Source of the DNA: Sinorhizobium sp. A49
GTDB lineage: Bacteria; Pseudomonadota; Alphaproteobacteria; Rhizobiales; Rhizobiaceae
Length of the DNA stretch: 64,000 nt
Assembly (NCBI RefSeq): GCF_002002725.1
Contig: NZ_MUNW01000062.1
Location: forward strand, 372,001 to 436,000
Reading direction: 5' to 3'
The translations under genes and the position numbers were made by a program. The notes beneath the pieces are model-generated. The model made no database searches and was not told the DNA's origin. It saw only the letters and a program-made list of their open reading frames with translations. Position 1 is the first letter of the stretch; every line of letters begins with the position of its first letter. Positions 33,738 to 43,453 of the stretch are shown piece by piece.

Positions 33738-33860
33738 CGACTTGCTCCTCGCACCGGCTGCCATACAGAAACGTGACATAGGATAGCGTGCGGATCGAGA
33801 CAATGCCGACCAGAACCCAACATCCAAGCCTCGCCACAGCCCTGAAGACAACATATGCGC

Positions 33861-33893
33861 AAAACGAAACGGGGCGACCTAAGCCGCCCCGTT
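33861..33893 (-). terminator. intrinsic terminator of gnd
   Basis: AACGGGGCG (33868-33876) pairs with CGCCCCGTT (33885-33893). On the minus strand the stem is followed by TCGTTTTG. It lies 23 bases beyond the gnd stop codon. Confidence 0.8.
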
Positions 33894-33915
33894 CGAAACT
33901 CCAGTCTTCGCCTGA

Positions 33916-35346
33916 TCAGGCGTTGAGGCCGCTGCCCCAGGGGCCGTGATGGGCGTCGGCGCCATCGACGCGGTCGAAGCCGTGGGCGCCGAAGAAGTCG
34001 CGCTGGGCCTGGATCACATTGGCCGTGCCGCGGCCGCGGCGGTAGCTGTCGAAGTAGCCGAGTGCCGAGGCCAGTGCCGGTGCAGGCAGGCCGTTAAGCG
34101 CTGCTGTCGATACGACTCGGCGCAGCGCCCCGTCAGTTTCCTTGACCATCGCGGCAAAGGCCGGGGTGACGATCAGGTTGGCGGCATCAGGCGCCTTGGT
34201 GAAGGCGGTGGTGATTTCGTCCAGGAACTGCGAGCGGATGATGCAGCCGGCGCGCCAGATCTTGGCGATCGTCGGCATTGGCAGCGACCAATCGAATTCC
34301 TTCGAGGCGGCGGACATGACGGCAAAGCCCTGTGCATAGGCGCCGATCTTGGCGGCCAGCAGCGCGCTTTCCAGGTCCTTGATGAAGGCGGCCTTGTCAG
34401 CGACCTTGAACTCGCCGACATCGGGTAGGCCGAGGATTTTTTCGGCGGCTTCGCGCTCTGCCTTGGCAGACGAGATGCTGCGCGCGGCAACGGCCGCCTC
34501 GATCGCGGTCGCCGGTACGCCCATGTTCTGCGCTTCGATCACCGACCATTTGCCGGTGCCCTTCTGGCCGGCCTTGTCGAGAATCAGGTCGACGATCGGC
34601 TTGCCGGTCAAAGGATCTGCTGCCTTCAGCACCTTCTCGGTGATCTCGATCAGGTAGGAATTCAGGCGGCCCTTGTTCCAGGCGCCGAACACTTCGCCGA
34701 TTTCGCCGGCCGTCATCTTCAGGCCGTCGCGCAGGATGCCGTAGATTTCGGCGATCATCTGCATGTCGGCATATTCGATGCCGTTGTGGATGGTCTTGAC
34801 GAAGTGGCCGGCGCCGTTTTCGCCGAGCCAGGCAACGCACGGGTCGTTGTCATACTTGGCAGCAATCGAGGTCAGCACCGTCTCGACGCGCTTGTAGGAC
34901 TCTTCCGTGCCGCCGACCATGATCGACGGGCCGTGGCGCGCGCCCTCTTCACCGCCGGAAACGCCCATGCCGATGAAGGTGAGGCCCGAATCCTTCAGCG
35001 CATCGAAGCGGCGCATCGTGTCGCGGAAGTTGGCGTTGCCGGCATCGATCATGATGTCGCCCTTGGCGAGATAGGGCTTCAGGATTTCCATCTGCTGGTC
35101 GACCGGTTCGCCGGCCTTGATCATGATGATGATCGGGCGCGGCGGGCGGATGGCGGCAACGAACTCCTCGATGGTGTCGCAGGGCACGATCTGGCCCTGA
35201 AGTTCGCCGGCTTCCGCGTAGAATTTATGCGTCGCCTCGACGGTGCGGTTGAAGACCGCGATCTTGTTGCCTTTTTCAGCGATGTTGAGCGCCAGGTTCG
35301 AGCCCATGACACCGAGACCGATAAGGCCGATTTCCGCCTGTGACAC
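33916..35346 (-). CDS. gnd: 6-phosphogluconate dehydrogenase, decarboxylating
   Basis: Oxidative pentose phosphate enzyme of 476 residues that converts 6-phosphogluconate to ribulose 5-phosphate, CO2 and NADPH. The NADP fold begins IGLIGLGVMGSNLALNIAEKG with Asn-Arg-Thr (FNRT) at the end of the second strand, as in NADP-using enzymes. The substrate site shows VSGGEEGARHGPSIM, the catalytic Lys in GHFVKTIHNGIEYADMQ (about K185) and the IIRSQFL segment. The GTG at 35346 was chosen because GGAGG lies seven bases upstream and the frame beyond is not conserved-looking. It lies 180 bases after fixS, with its own terminator. Confidence 0.95.
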   Translation of the reverse strand: MSQAEIGLIGLGVMGSNLALNIAEKGNKIAVFNRTVEATHKFYAEAGELQGQIVPCDTIEEFVAAIRPPRPIIIMIKAGEPVDQQMEILKPYLAKGDIMIDAGNANFRDTMRRFDALKDSGLTFIGMGVSGGEEGARHGPSIMVGGTEESYKRVETVLTSIAAKYDNDPCVAWLGENGAGHFVKTIHNGIEYADMQMIAEIYGILRDGLKMTAGEIGEVFGAWNKGRLNSYLIEITEKVLKAADPLTGKPIVDLILDKAGQKGTGKWSVIEAQNMGVPATAIEAAVAARSISSAKAEREAAEKILGLPDVGEFKVADKAAFIKDLESALLAAKIGAYAQGFAVMSAASKEFDWSLPMPTIAKIWRAGCIIRSQFLDEITTAFTKAPDAANLIVTPAFAAMVKETDGALRRVVSTAALNGLPAPALASALGYFDSYRRGRGTANVIQAQRDFFGAHGFDRVDGADAHHGPWGSGLNA

Positions 35347-35526
35347 GTGATTGCCTCCATTGGACAGGAGAGCCGGACGCGATCTGGATAAACGCGTGGG
35401 AGCCGGCCCCTCGAATTGAACTTCGCGCGCTCGCATTGCCCCTCGGGAAAGGGGCGGACGCAAGATGCGACGGCGGAGGCTGTTTTGGCATTCAAATCGA
35501 TTAACGACAAGCGATTCTTGAGAAAA

Positions 35527-35685
35527 TCACTCCTTTTCGGGCTTTCCGTCGCCATCGTCGAGCACGCGCCAGGAAGCCCCTTCGAGGTCTTCGTACTGGC
35601 CGCTCTTCAGCGCCCAAAGGAAGGCGACGAGACCAAGCCCGCCTAAGAACAACGCGATCGGAATGAGATAGATCAGCGTGTTCAT
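35527..35685 (-). CDS. fixS: cbb3 oxidase maturation protein FixS/CcoS
   Basis: Small protein of 52 residues: one N-terminal membrane segment (MNTLIYLIPIALFLGGLGLVAFLWAL) followed by the family signature KSGQYEDLEGASWRVLDD (split at about 27-44) and a charged tail. CcoS is needed for cofactor insertion into CcoN. Its ATG overlaps the fixI stop (ATGA), so fixG-fixH-fixI-fixS form one overlapping operon with fixS last. Confidence 0.93.
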   Translation of the reverse strand: MNTLIYLIPIALFLGGLGLVAFLWALKSGQYEDLEGASWRVLDDGDGKPEKE

Positions 35686-37970
35686 GAGGCGGTTCCCATC
35701 GCGTCCATTGCTGCCGGCGCCTGCCGCTCGGCCGTCGCCGCACTCTTGGCGCTGGCCGCACGCAGGCGCAGCGCATTGGCAACGACGATCACCGACGAGG
35801 TCGACATGGCGACGGCGGCAATCAGCGGCGTGGCGTAACCCATGATGGCGATCGGCACCGCGATGATGTTGTAGCCGATCGCCAGGGCAAAGTTCTGGCG
35901 GATCAATCGGCCAGCCCGGCGAGACGTGTCGATCGCCATGGGCACCGCATCGAGCCCCTGGTGCAGGAAGACGAAGTCGGCGGCCTGCCGGCCGACATCC
36001 GCAGCCGTTGCCGGCGCCATCGACACATGGGCGGCGCGGAGCGCCGGCGCATCGTTAATGCCGTCGCCGACCATCAATACACGGTGGCCGCCTTCGGCCG
36101 CTGCCGCGCATTCGTCGACCTTGCCGCGCGGCGACAACTCGGACCGCCAGCGGATGATGCCGAGCCTGCGGGCAAGCGCTGCGACGACGGGCTCACGGTC
36201 GCCGGAGAGAATGCCGGTCACAAAGCCCATGCGGGTGAGCTTGTCGATGCTTTCGCGCGCCTGCGGCCGCAGCCGGTCTTCGAAGTGGAAGCAGGCAAGC
36301 TCGCGTCCGTCGAGCGACAGGATCACCTCCGACTGGCCGCTCGCCTCGCCGGCGTCGCCGCAGGCAAAGGCGCGACTGCCGAGGCGATAGAGGCCCTCGG
36401 TCGTCTGCGCCTCGATGCCGGCACCGGGAATTTCGCGGATGTCGCCGGAAAGAACCGGCGCGATCGGAGCCGCATCGTGAATGGCCATCGCCAGCGGATG
36501 GCGCGAATGCACGGCAAGGCCGGCAGCGGTCGCAAGCACCGTCGGCCTGATCTCGGCGCCATTGGTAAGGCGCGGCTCGCCCGCCGTCAGCGTACCGGTC
36601 TTGTCAAACAGCACCGTGTCGATCTCGGCCAGCCGCTCCATGGCCGAGCCATCCTTGACCATGACGCCGTTCTGGAAGAGCCGCCCGGCGGCAATCACCT
36701 GCACCACCGGCACCGCCAGCCCGAGGGCACAGGGGCATGTGATAATCAGGACGGCAACGGCGACCAGCATGGCGTGATGGAAATCGCCGTCGATGACCAT
36801 CCAGCCGATGAAGCTCAGGAACGCCAGCAGATGCACCGCCGGCGAATAATATTGCGCGGCGCGATCAGCGATGCGGCGATAGCGCGCCCTGCCCCCTTCG
36901 GCGGCCTCCATCAGCCCCATGATTTCTGCCAGCAGCGAGTCGCGCGCAGCGGCCGTCGCCTCGATCGTCAGCGGGCCGGTCAGGTTGAGCGTGCCGGCCT
37001 CCACCGTGTCGCCGACATGGACCGGTGCAGGTGCGCTTTCGCCGTTGACGATCGACCGGTCGAGGTCGCTCGATCCGACGAGGATCTTCCCATCCACAGG
37101 AATGCGCTCGCCGGCCGCAATCGCCAGCTTTTCGCCCGGCTTGATCTCGTCCACCGGCCGGTATTCGCGGACGCCATCGGCGTCGACAACCATTGCGCCG
37201 CGCGGCGACAGGCGCGCCAAACTGCTGATCGCCGAACGGGCGCGGCCGCGCATCATATGGTCGAGCGTGCGGCCGATCAGCAGGAAGAACAGCAGCATCA
37301 CCGTGCCGTCGAACCAGGCATGGGTGCCATGGGTGATGGTCTCGTAGAGCGAGATGCCATAGGAGAGCGTGATCGCCAGCGCGATCGGCACATCCATGTT
37401 GGTGCGGCCATGCTTCAGCGCATTCCAGGCAGAGGCATAGAAGAACCGGCCGGCATAGATCAGCGTCGGTGCGGCGATCAGCGCCGAAATCCAATGGAAG
37501 AGATCGCGTGTGGCGGCCTCGGCACCGGACCAAACCGAGACCGAAAGCAGCATGATGTTGGTCGAGGCAAAACCGGCGACGGCCACGGCCCGCACCAGTT
37601 GTTTCAAGTGCGTGTCGCCTTCCTCCTCGCCGGGAGCGAACAGATGTGTCTCATAGCCGCGCTCGCGGATCGCGCGCGCCAGCTCGCGCGGGTCGGTGCG
37701 CGCGCCGTCGACGTCTTCCTTCCAGACGACCGATACCCGGCGCGACGAAAGGTTGACGCGGGCGCGCTCCACCTCCGGTCGCGTTTTCAGCGCAGCCTCG
37801 ATCGTGGTGATGCAGGCGCCGCAGTGGATGCCGGGCACGCTGAGATCGGTCTGGCGAAGGCCGCCGCCGAGCGCCCGGCTGGTCAGCCACAGCTCTTCCG
37901 AACTCGGTAGAGCCTGCCCTGACCTGTCGATCTCCAGCGCGGTTTCGGCACCGGCAGCGCAGCAACTCAT
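35682..37970 (-). CDS. fixI: copper-transporting P1B-type ATPase FixI/CcoI
   Basis: Membrane ATPase of 762 residues that exports Cu+ for assembly of the cbb3 oxidase binuclear centre. N-terminal MSCCAAG and a heavy-metal-associated domain with GIHCGACITT (CxxC at about 50-53) come first. Eight membrane segments, the TCPCALG transport motif, phosphorylated DKTGTLT, HSRHPLA and GDGINDAPAL follow in order. ATG 37970 overlaps the fixH stop by four bases. The CPC and HMA motifs are intact, so it should be active. Confidence 0.95.
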   Translation of the reverse strand: MSCCAAGAETALEIDRSGQALPSSEELWLTSRALGGGLRQTDLSVPGIHCGACITTIEAALKTRPEVERARVNLSSRRVSVVWKEDVDGARTDPRELARAIRERGYETHLFAPGEEEGDTHLKQLVRAVAVAGFASTNIMLLSVSVWSGAEAATRDLFHWISALIAAPTLIYAGRFFYASAWNALKHGRTNMDVPIALAITLSYGISLYETITHGTHAWFDGTVMLLFFLLIGRTLDHMMRGRARSAISSLARLSPRGAMVVDADGVREYRPVDEIKPGEKLAIAAGERIPVDGKILVGSSDLDRSIVNGESAPAPVHVGDTVEAGTLNLTGPLTIEATAAARDSLLAEIMGLMEAAEGGRARYRRIADRAAQYYSPAVHLLAFLSFIGWMVIDGDFHHAMLVAVAVLIITCPCALGLAVPVVQVIAAGRLFQNGVMVKDGSAMERLAEIDTVLFDKTGTLTAGEPRLTNGAEIRPTVLATAAGLAVHSRHPLAMAIHDAAPIAPVLSGDIREIPGAGIEAQTTEGLYRLGSRAFACGDAGEASGQSEVILSLDGRELACFHFEDRLRPQARESIDKLTRMGFVTGILSGDREPVVAALARRLGIIRWRSELSPRGKVDECAAAAEGGHRVLMVGDGINDAPALRAAHVSMAPATAADVGRQAADFVFLHQGLDAVPMAIDTSRRAGRLIRQNFALAIGYNIIAVPIAIMGYATPLIAAVAMSTSSVIVVANALRLRAASAKSAATAERQAPAAMDAMGTAS

Positions 37971-38464
37971 GGACGCTCTCCCGGCGCGATGAAGCGAATG
38001 GCCTGGCGGTAGACGACCTTGTCGCCCGCCGTCGCGGTGATATCGGCAATCCATTGGCCGCGTTTCAGGTCGGTAGCGGCGACAAAGACGCCCTCGCCCT
38101 GATGCGCCATTTCGACCTGCACGTCCTCGTGCTCCTCGACCGGGCGCTTGAACACGGCAACCACCTTGTCGGCCGAGGTTTCGGCCTTGCCTTGGCGCGT
38201 CAGCGTGTAGCGAACCGCGCCCGGCTCAAGGCTCAGCTTGCCGTCCAGTCCGCTTGCCGCAAAGGCGCGCGCCTCCTTGACCTTGCCGTTGAACTGCTGG
38301 CTGGCGACATAGGTGTTCGGCACAACCAGCCCGCTCCAGCTATGGCTGGCATTCCACGCCATGATCAGGTTGACGGTGATGATGGTGCCGAAGAACAACA
38401 CCATCACGCCAAGCATATGCCATCCGGTGAAGACACGGGGTTGCCTGCCTTGTTCAGCGGTCAT
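37967..38464 (-). CDS. fixH: cbb3 oxidase assembly protein FixH/CcoH
   Basis: Protein of 165 residues with one N-terminal membrane anchor (GWHMLGVMVLFFGTIITVNLIMAW, about 15-38) and a periplasmic domain containing the family motif NTYVASQQFN (about 58-67) and WIADITATAGDKVVYRQ near the end. CcoH interacts with the oxidase during assembly. Overlaps fixG by four bases at its start and fixI by four bases at its end. Confidence 0.93.
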   Translation of the reverse strand: MTAEQGRQPRVFTGWHMLGVMVLFFGTIITVNLIMAWNASHSWSGLVVPNTYVASQQFNGKVKEARAFAASGLDGKLSLEPGAVRYTLTRQGKAETSADKVVAVFKRPVEEHEDVQVEMAHQGEGVFVAATDLKRGQWIADITATAGDKVVYRQAIRFIAPGERP

Positions 38465-40035
38465 TTCGCGGCTCCCGGTGCGTTGAAGTTGGCCTTGTAG
38501 ACGTCGCGTTCATGGCTCGACGGATCCTCCACAATCAGGCTGAAACCGTCGTCCGCTTCGCCGAGTTTGTCTTTCGGCACGGTCACGAACACCTTCAGCG
38601 CCGTCACCTTGTCCGGATCGACGCCGACGGCAAAGCTGCGGCCGTCGCCCGGCGCATGGCCGGCAATGCGCATCATTGCCGACGGCATGCCGTCGATGGT
38701 GAGCGTGATCGTGCGCTGTTCGGGGATCATGTTCAAGAGCTTGACCATGTAGCCGTTGCGCACCGATCCATCCGATTCGACCACGAATTGCGGGTTGCGA
38801 TCGTGCAGCACGTTCAGCTCCAGCCGGTCGCGCGCAAGCAGGGCAAAGAGCAGGCCGATACCAACAAGCGTCCAGACGCCGAGATAGACAAGCACGCGCG
38901 GCCGGAAGACGATCTTCCAGTTGAAATGCCTGACCTTGTCGACAAACGTCCCATCAGCATCGCGCACCCGGGCAGGCTCGATCGCCGTCGTGCCGCCATT
39001 GGTGGCGAGCGCCATGTTGGAGGCGTAGTCGCTGAGCGTTGCATAGGCGATCAGCCCGCGCTCGCGGCCAAGCTTGTCCATGACGTTGTCGCAGGCGTCG
39101 ATGCAAAGCGCGCAGGTGATGCATTCGAGCTGCTGGCCGTCGCGAATGTCGATGCCCATCGGACAGACGACGACGCAGGCATTGCAGTCGACGCAATCGC
39201 CGACGCTCTCGCCTGCGGCTGCCGCCTTCTTCTGGTGGCGCGACCGCGGTTCGCCCCGCCAGTCGTTATAGGTGACGACCAACGAGTTTTCATCGAGCAT
39301 CGCCGCCTGGATACGCGGCCACGGGCACATATAGGTGCAGACCTGCTCGCGCATCAGCCCACCGAAAACATAGGTGGTGGCCGTCAGGATCGCGACGGTC
39401 ATGTAGGCGATAGCAGGCGCCTCGAGCGAGACGAAGCTCTTCAAAAGCGCCGGCGCGTCGGCGAAGTAGAAGATCCAGGCACCGCCGGTGGCAATGCCGA
39501 TCAGGATCCAGGTCGAATGTTTGACGACCCTCTTTGTGATTTTGTTAAGGGTCCACGGTCCTGCATCGAGCTTCATGCGGGCGTTGCGGTCGCCCTCGAT
39601 GTAGCGCTCGACCACGAGGAACAGATCGACCCAGACCGTCTGCGGACAGGTGTAGCCGCACCAGGCGCGCCCGACGGCTGACGTGACGAGGAACAGGCCG
39701 AAGCCGGCCATGACCAGAAGCCCGGCGACGAAGAAAAATTCCTGCGGCCAGATCTCGATGAAGAAGAAGTAGAACCGGCGGGCGGCGATATCGACGAGCA
39801 CCGCCTGGTCGGGCGCATGTTCGCCGCGGTCCCAGCGGATCCAGGGCGTCAGGTAATAAATGCCGAGCGTTACCAGCATCACCAACCATTTGAACTGGCG
39901 GAATCGTCCCTCGGCGCGCTTCGGGAAGATCTTCTTGCGCTTCTCATAGAGCGGCTTGCGCACATGCGCCGCGTTGACCGCCTCGGCCTCGTGGCGTTCG
40001 ACGATGGGGGCGTTTGTGGCGGATTGAGGCTGCAT
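38461..40035 (-). CDS. fixG: cytochrome oxidase accessory protein FixG/CcoG
   Basis: Membrane iron-sulfur protein of 524 residues, reported as a Cu(II) reductase aiding CcoN metalation. It has about five membrane segments, GRAWCGYTCPQTVW, and two 4Fe-4S cluster motifs, CVDCNACVVVCP and CITCALCIDACD (about residues 275-315). The C-terminal domain is periplasmic and Ig-like (about 410-524). ATG 40035 was chosen; the longer frame would enter the FNR box region. First gene of fixGHIS. Its FNR/FixK box lies 66 bases upstream. Confidence 0.95.
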   Translation of the reverse strand: MQPQSATNAPIVERHEAEAVNAAHVRKPLYEKRKKIFPKRAEGRFRQFKWLVMLVTLGIYYLTPWIRWDRGEHAPDQAVLVDIAARRFYFFFIEIWPQEFFFVAGLLVMAGFGLFLVTSAVGRAWCGYTCPQTVWVDLFLVVERYIEGDRNARMKLDAGPWTLNKITKRVVKHSTWILIGIATGGAWIFYFADAPALLKSFVSLEAPAIAYMTVAILTATTYVFGGLMREQVCTYMCPWPRIQAAMLDENSLVVTYNDWRGEPRSRHQKKAAAAGESVGDCVDCNACVVVCPMGIDIRDGQQLECITCALCIDACDNVMDKLGRERGLIAYATLSDYASNMALATNGGTTAIEPARVRDADGTFVDKVRHFNWKIVFRPRVLVYLGVWTLVGIGLLFALLARDRLELNVLHDRNPQFVVESDGSVRNGYMVKLLNMIPEQRTITLTIDGMPSAMMRIAGHAPGDGRSFAVGVDPDKVTALKVFVTVPKDKLGEADDGFSLIVEDPSSHERDVYKANFNAPGAAK

Positions 40036-40101
40036 GTGTGGGAAATCCCCGAATATATCGCGTATTGAACGCTGTTTTGCCTGATTTGCCCGCCGCAAAC
40101 G

Positions 40102-40115
40102 TTGATCTGTGTCAA
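40102..40115. promoter_or_regulatory. FNR/FixK box upstream of fixG
   Basis: TTGATCTGTGTCAA matches TTGAT-n4-ATCAA with one mismatch. It lies 67 bases before the fixG start codon, a normal distance for an activating anaerobox. It also lies 108 bases upstream of the divergent AGCS gene. Confidence 0.8.
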
Positions 40116-40223
40116 GTTTGCGGGCTAAAGCGGCCGCATGCGTCGAAACGTCCGGCCTTCGTGCCGCACGACCCTGATGGCACTTGCCACACCACGATAT
40201 CTAGCCAAACCAACGAGGACCGC

Positions 40224-41642
40224 ATGGACACGATCATCGGCTTTCTGAACACGATCTTTTGGGGCTATGTGCTGATCTATGGCCTTCTCGCCGTCGGCAT
40301 CTTTTTCACCATCCGGCTCGGCTTTCCCCAGATCGTGCATTTCGGCGAGATGTTCCGCGTGCTCGCCAGCGGCGGCTCGAAGGATGCGGCAGGCATCAGC
40401 CCGTTCCAGGCGCTGACTGTCAGCCTCGCCTCGCGCGTCGGCACCGGCAACCTTGCCGGCGTCGCCGTCGCGCTTTACCTCGGCGGCCCAGGCGCGACCT
40501 TCTGGATGTGGATGGTCGCGCTCGTCGGCATGGCGACCGCCTATGCGGAAAGCGCCCTTGCCCAGCTCTACAAGGTCAAGAACGAAAACGGCCAGTATCG
40601 CGGCGGGCCGGCCTTCTACATTGCGCGCGGCCTCAATGCGCCGTGGGCGGCGACGATCTTTTCCGTCTGCCTCATCCTGTCCTTCGGTCTCGTCTTCAAT
40701 GCGGTCCAGGCCAATTCCATCGCCGATGCAGTCCAGGGCGCTTTCGGCGTTCCGAAGATCGCGGTCGGCATCGCCGTTGCCGCTCTCTCGGGCATCGTCA
40801 TCTTCGGCGGCATCCGCCAGATCGCCCGCGTTGCGGAAATCGTCGTGCCGTTCATGGCCGTCGCCTATCTGCTGATGGCGATCTACGTGCTGATCGCCAA
40901 CGCCTCGCTGGTCCCGAACGTGCTGTGGACGATCATTTCCAGCGCCTTCGGCCTTCAGGAAGCGGCGGGCGGCGTCGCCGGCGGCGTGACCGCCGCGATG
41001 ATGAACGGCGTCAAGCGCGGCCTCTTCTCCAACGAAGCCGGCATGGGCTCCGCCCCGAACATCGCTGCCGTCGCCACCCCCGTTCCGCATCACCCGGCCT
41101 CGCAGGGCTTCGTGCAATCGCTTGGCGTCTTCATCGACACGATCCTGATCTGCACCGCGACATCTGTGATGATCCTCCTGTCCGGTACGCTCGAGCCCGG
41201 CTCCGGCGTCACCGGCACGCAGCTGACCCAGGCCGCCATGAACGTCCATATCGGCTGGGCGGGCAGCTACTTCATCGCCATTGCCATCTTCTTTTTCGCC
41301 TTCACCTCAATCATCGGCAACTATTCCTATGCGGAGAATGCGCTGACTTATCTCGGCGGCGCCAACCGTCTCGGCGTCACCCTGATGCGCTGCGCTGTTC
41401 TCGCCATGGTCGTCTGGGGCGCCTATGAGAGCATCGCCACCGTCTTCGACGCTGCCGACGCCTCCATGGGCCTGATGGCAACGATCAACCTGATTGCCAT
41501 CCTGCTCCTGTCCGGTACCATTGCCAAGCTGACGAAGGACTATTTCGCCCAGCGCAAGCAGGGTGTCGAACCGGTGTTCCACGCCGCCGACTATCCGGAA
41601 CTGCAGGGGCAGATCGACGGCGAGATCTGGTCGCGCGACTAA
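40224..41642 (+). CDS. alanine/glycine:cation symporter (AGCS family)
   Basis: Sodium-coupled amino acid carrier of 472 residues with about eleven hydrophobic segments. Family signatures include FQALTVSLASRVGTGNLAGVAVALYLGGPGATFWMW (split over about residues 62-97), the FSNEAGMGSAPNIAA motif (about 270-284) and the SIIGNYSYAEN segment. Alanine or glycine is the likely substrate by family. ATG 40224 follows ACGAGGAC; the frame extends upstream across the FNR box but that part is not coding. It sits between the two fix operons and is transcribed opposite to them. Confidence 0.92.
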   Translation: MDTIIGFLNTIFWGYVLIYGLLAVGIFFTIRLGFPQIVHFGEMFRVLASGGSKDAAGISPFQALTVSLASRVGTGNLAGVAVALYLGGPGATFWMWMVALVGMATAYAESALAQLYKVKNENGQYRGGPAFYIARGLNAPWAATIFSVCLILSFGLVFNAVQANSIADAVQGAFGVPKIAVGIAVAALSGIVIFGGIRQIARVAEIVVPFMAVAYLLMAIYVLIANASLVPNVLWTIISSAFGLQEAAGGVAGGVTAAMMNGVKRGLFSNEAGMGSAPNIAAVATPVPHHPASQGFVQSLGVFIDTILICTATSVMILLSGTLEPGSGVTGTQLTQAAMNVHIGWAGSYFIAIAIFFFAFTSIIGNYSYAENALTYLGGANRLGVTLMRCAVLAMVVWGAYESIATVFDAADASMGLMATINLIAILLLSGTIAKLTKDYFAQRKQGVEPVFHAADYPELQGQIDGEIWSRD

Positions 41643-41689
41643 GGCGGCGCCGGGCCGCACCGGGATGCGGCCACCGATAGGAGCAAGGC

Positions 41690-42478
41690 ATGCATGGTAC
41701 GCTTCAGCCGATGACGCTTGCCAAACGCTGCGGCATCTACCGCGAGCGCACGGCGCCTGCCTCGCTTGTCGCCCATGTGGAATGCCTGTGGAGCCATGCC
41801 ATATCGGATAGCCCGCCCTCGCCGATGGCAGTCGTGCCCGACGGTTGTGTCGATATCATCTGGTCGAGCCGGGGCATTGCGATCGCGGGGCCGGACAGGG
41901 TTGCAGCCTTTCCGGTAATCGGGCCCGGCGAGACCGTGGTGGGCTTGCGCTTTCGCACCGGCATTGCAGCCTCCTGGCTGCGCACGCCGCTCTGTGAGCT
42001 GACCGGCACGGTCGTGCCGCTCGAAGCGTTCTGGGGGGCTGCGGCTCGCGAACTCCATTTGCGGATGACCGAAGCCGAAAGCGTGGCAGCGCGGACCATC
42101 GCCCTTGCGCAAGCGGCAGAACAAAGACTGCCGGCGATTGCCGCCCCGCCTGCCGACATCGCCGCCTGCCTGGCACAGTTGCGACAGCGCCGCGCTGCGT
42201 CGTCGGACAACCCGATCCGGTTGCTGGCGCTGGCGACAGGAATCAGCGAGCGCACGCTGCGCCGCCGTTGCCACGAACACTTCGGCTATGGCTCCAAGAC
42301 GCTCGACCGCATCCTTCGCCTGCAACGCTTCCTCGCCGCCTGCCGAAGCGATGCGCAGCCGAGCCTGTCCACGCTTGCCCTCGATGCCGGCTATGCCGAC
42401 CAGGCCCACCTGTCGCGCGATACCCGCGAACTGACTTCGCTGTCGCCGCGCGAAATCCGGCGTCAGCTCGCGAGCTGA
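41690..42478 (+). CDS. AraC-family transcriptional regulator
   Basis: Regulator of 262 residues. The C-terminal AraC helix-turn-helix pair is clear (RLLALATGISERTLRRRCHEHFGYGSKTLDRILRLQRFL, then STLALDAGYADQAHLSRDTREL, about 165-245). The N-terminal domain (SLVAHVECLWSHAI, VVPDGCVDIIWSS) is of the DUF6597 type, a ligand-binding region without known effector. A GATAGGAGC site precedes the ATG. It probably controls the SRPBCC and VOC genes that follow. Confidence 0.88.
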   Translation: MHGTLQPMTLAKRCGIYRERTAPASLVAHVECLWSHAISDSPPSPMAVVPDGCVDIIWSSRGIAIAGPDRVAAFPVIGPGETVVGLRFRTGIAASWLRTPLCELTGTVVPLEAFWGAAARELHLRMTEAESVAARTIALAQAAEQRLPAIAAPPADIAACLAQLRQRRAASSDNPIRLLALATGISERTLRRRCHEHFGYGSKTLDRILRLQRFLAACRSDAQPSLSTLALDAGYADQAHLSRDTRELTSLSPREIRRQLAS

Positions 42479-42557
42479 CTGGCCGTTTCGTTCAAGACGG
42501 CAACACCGTGCGATGCTACCCCTTGATTGCAGCAGCAAACTCAAGGTGAGCGAACGC

Positions 42558-42980
42558 ATGACGACACTGGCAGCGAACATCATCCACATCTCCATCGAGC
42601 GCGACTGGCACGAGGTCTACACCTTCATGGCCACACCGGAAAACATGCCGCTCTGGGCATCGGGCCTGTCGTCCGGCCTGACGCGCGACGGTGACGAATG
42701 GATAGCCCCCGGACCGCTTGGCAATGCGCGCGTGCGCTTTGCGCCAGACAACGCCTTCGGCGTCGTGGACCATCTGGTGACGCTTGAAACCGGCCTGAAG
42801 GTGCAGAACGCCCTGCGCGTCGTGCCGAACGGCGATGGCGCCGAAGTGATGTTCACGCTGCTGCGGCAAGCCGACATGAGCGACGAACAATTCGCCGGCG
42901 ACGCCGAATGGGTGGCGAAGGATCTGGCCGCCTTGAAGTCAATTCTGGAATCCGAAAACGACAGGACCCATCATGGGTAA
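42558..42980 (+). CDS. SRPBCC (START/Bet v1-like) family protein
   Basis: Protein of 140 residues with the helix-grip pattern of polyketide-cyclase/START-like proteins: ANIIHISIERDWHEVYTFMATPENMPLWASGL at the N-terminus, then beta strands and a C-terminal helix (DEQFAGDAEWVAKDLAALKSILE). It would bind a small hydrophobic ligand; ligand unknown. Its stop overlaps the VOC gene start by eight bases. The ATG at 42558 was chosen because the fold begins there. Confidence 0.82.
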   Translation: MTTLAANIIHISIERDWHEVYTFMATPENMPLWASGLSSGLTRDGDEWIAPGPLGNARVRFAPDNAFGVVDHLVTLETGLKVQNALRVVPNGDGAEVMFTLLRQADMSDEQFAGDAEWVAKDLAALKSILESENDRTHHG

Positions 42981-43326
42981 CAAAGGCAACGACCGCCGCA
43001 TCGACTATGTCGAGTTCAACGTCTCCGACATCGCTGCCAGCAAATCGTTCTACGGCGGCGCATTCGGCTGGACCTTCACCGATTACGGCCCGCAATATTG
43101 CGAGTTCCAGGACGGACGGCTGACCGGCGGCTTCACCACTACAGGCCCGGTCCGGGCCGGCGGACCGCTCATCATCATCTATGCGGACAAGCTGGAAGAC
43201 ACCGTGAAGAAGATCGAGGCCGCCGGCGGAAAGATCCTGCAGCCGATCTTTGCCTTCCCCGGCGGGCGTCGTTTCCACTTCGCCGATCCCGACGGCTACG
43301 AGCTGGCGGTGTGGTCGGCACAATAG
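42973..43326 (+). CDS. VOC family protein (glyoxalase/bleomycin resistance superfamily)
   Basis: Protein of 117 residues with paired beta-alpha-beta-beta-beta modules: RRIDYVEFNVSDIAASKSFYGGAFGWTFTDYGP in the first half and LEDTVKKIEAAGGKILQPIFAFPGGRRFHFADPDGYELAVWS in the second (each split by loops). The final HFADPDGYELAVW is the usual VOC ending. Metal or substrate cannot be assigned. Co-transcribed with the SRPBCC gene, which overlaps it. Confidence 0.87.
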   Translation: MGNKGNDRRIDYVEFNVSDIAASKSFYGGAFGWTFTDYGPQYCEFQDGRLTGGFTTTGPVRAGGPLIIIYADKLEDTVKKIEAAGGKILQPIFAFPGGRRFHFADPDGYELAVWSAQ

Positions 43327-43453
43327 CGGGCCAAGGCGCCCGCTTCCTTCCACTGTGGACAGCCGGCGCTCACGTCTTGAGATTTTACGCCGGCTTAATC
43401 TTTGCAGCCCAAGATTGCGCGCGGAAATAAAAAGCGGCAGAGGGCGCTGGGCA

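Noticed and set aside
35961-37910. 649-codon + strand frame opposite fixI
   Set aside because: Antisense shadow; FixI has all P-type ATPase motifs on the other strand.
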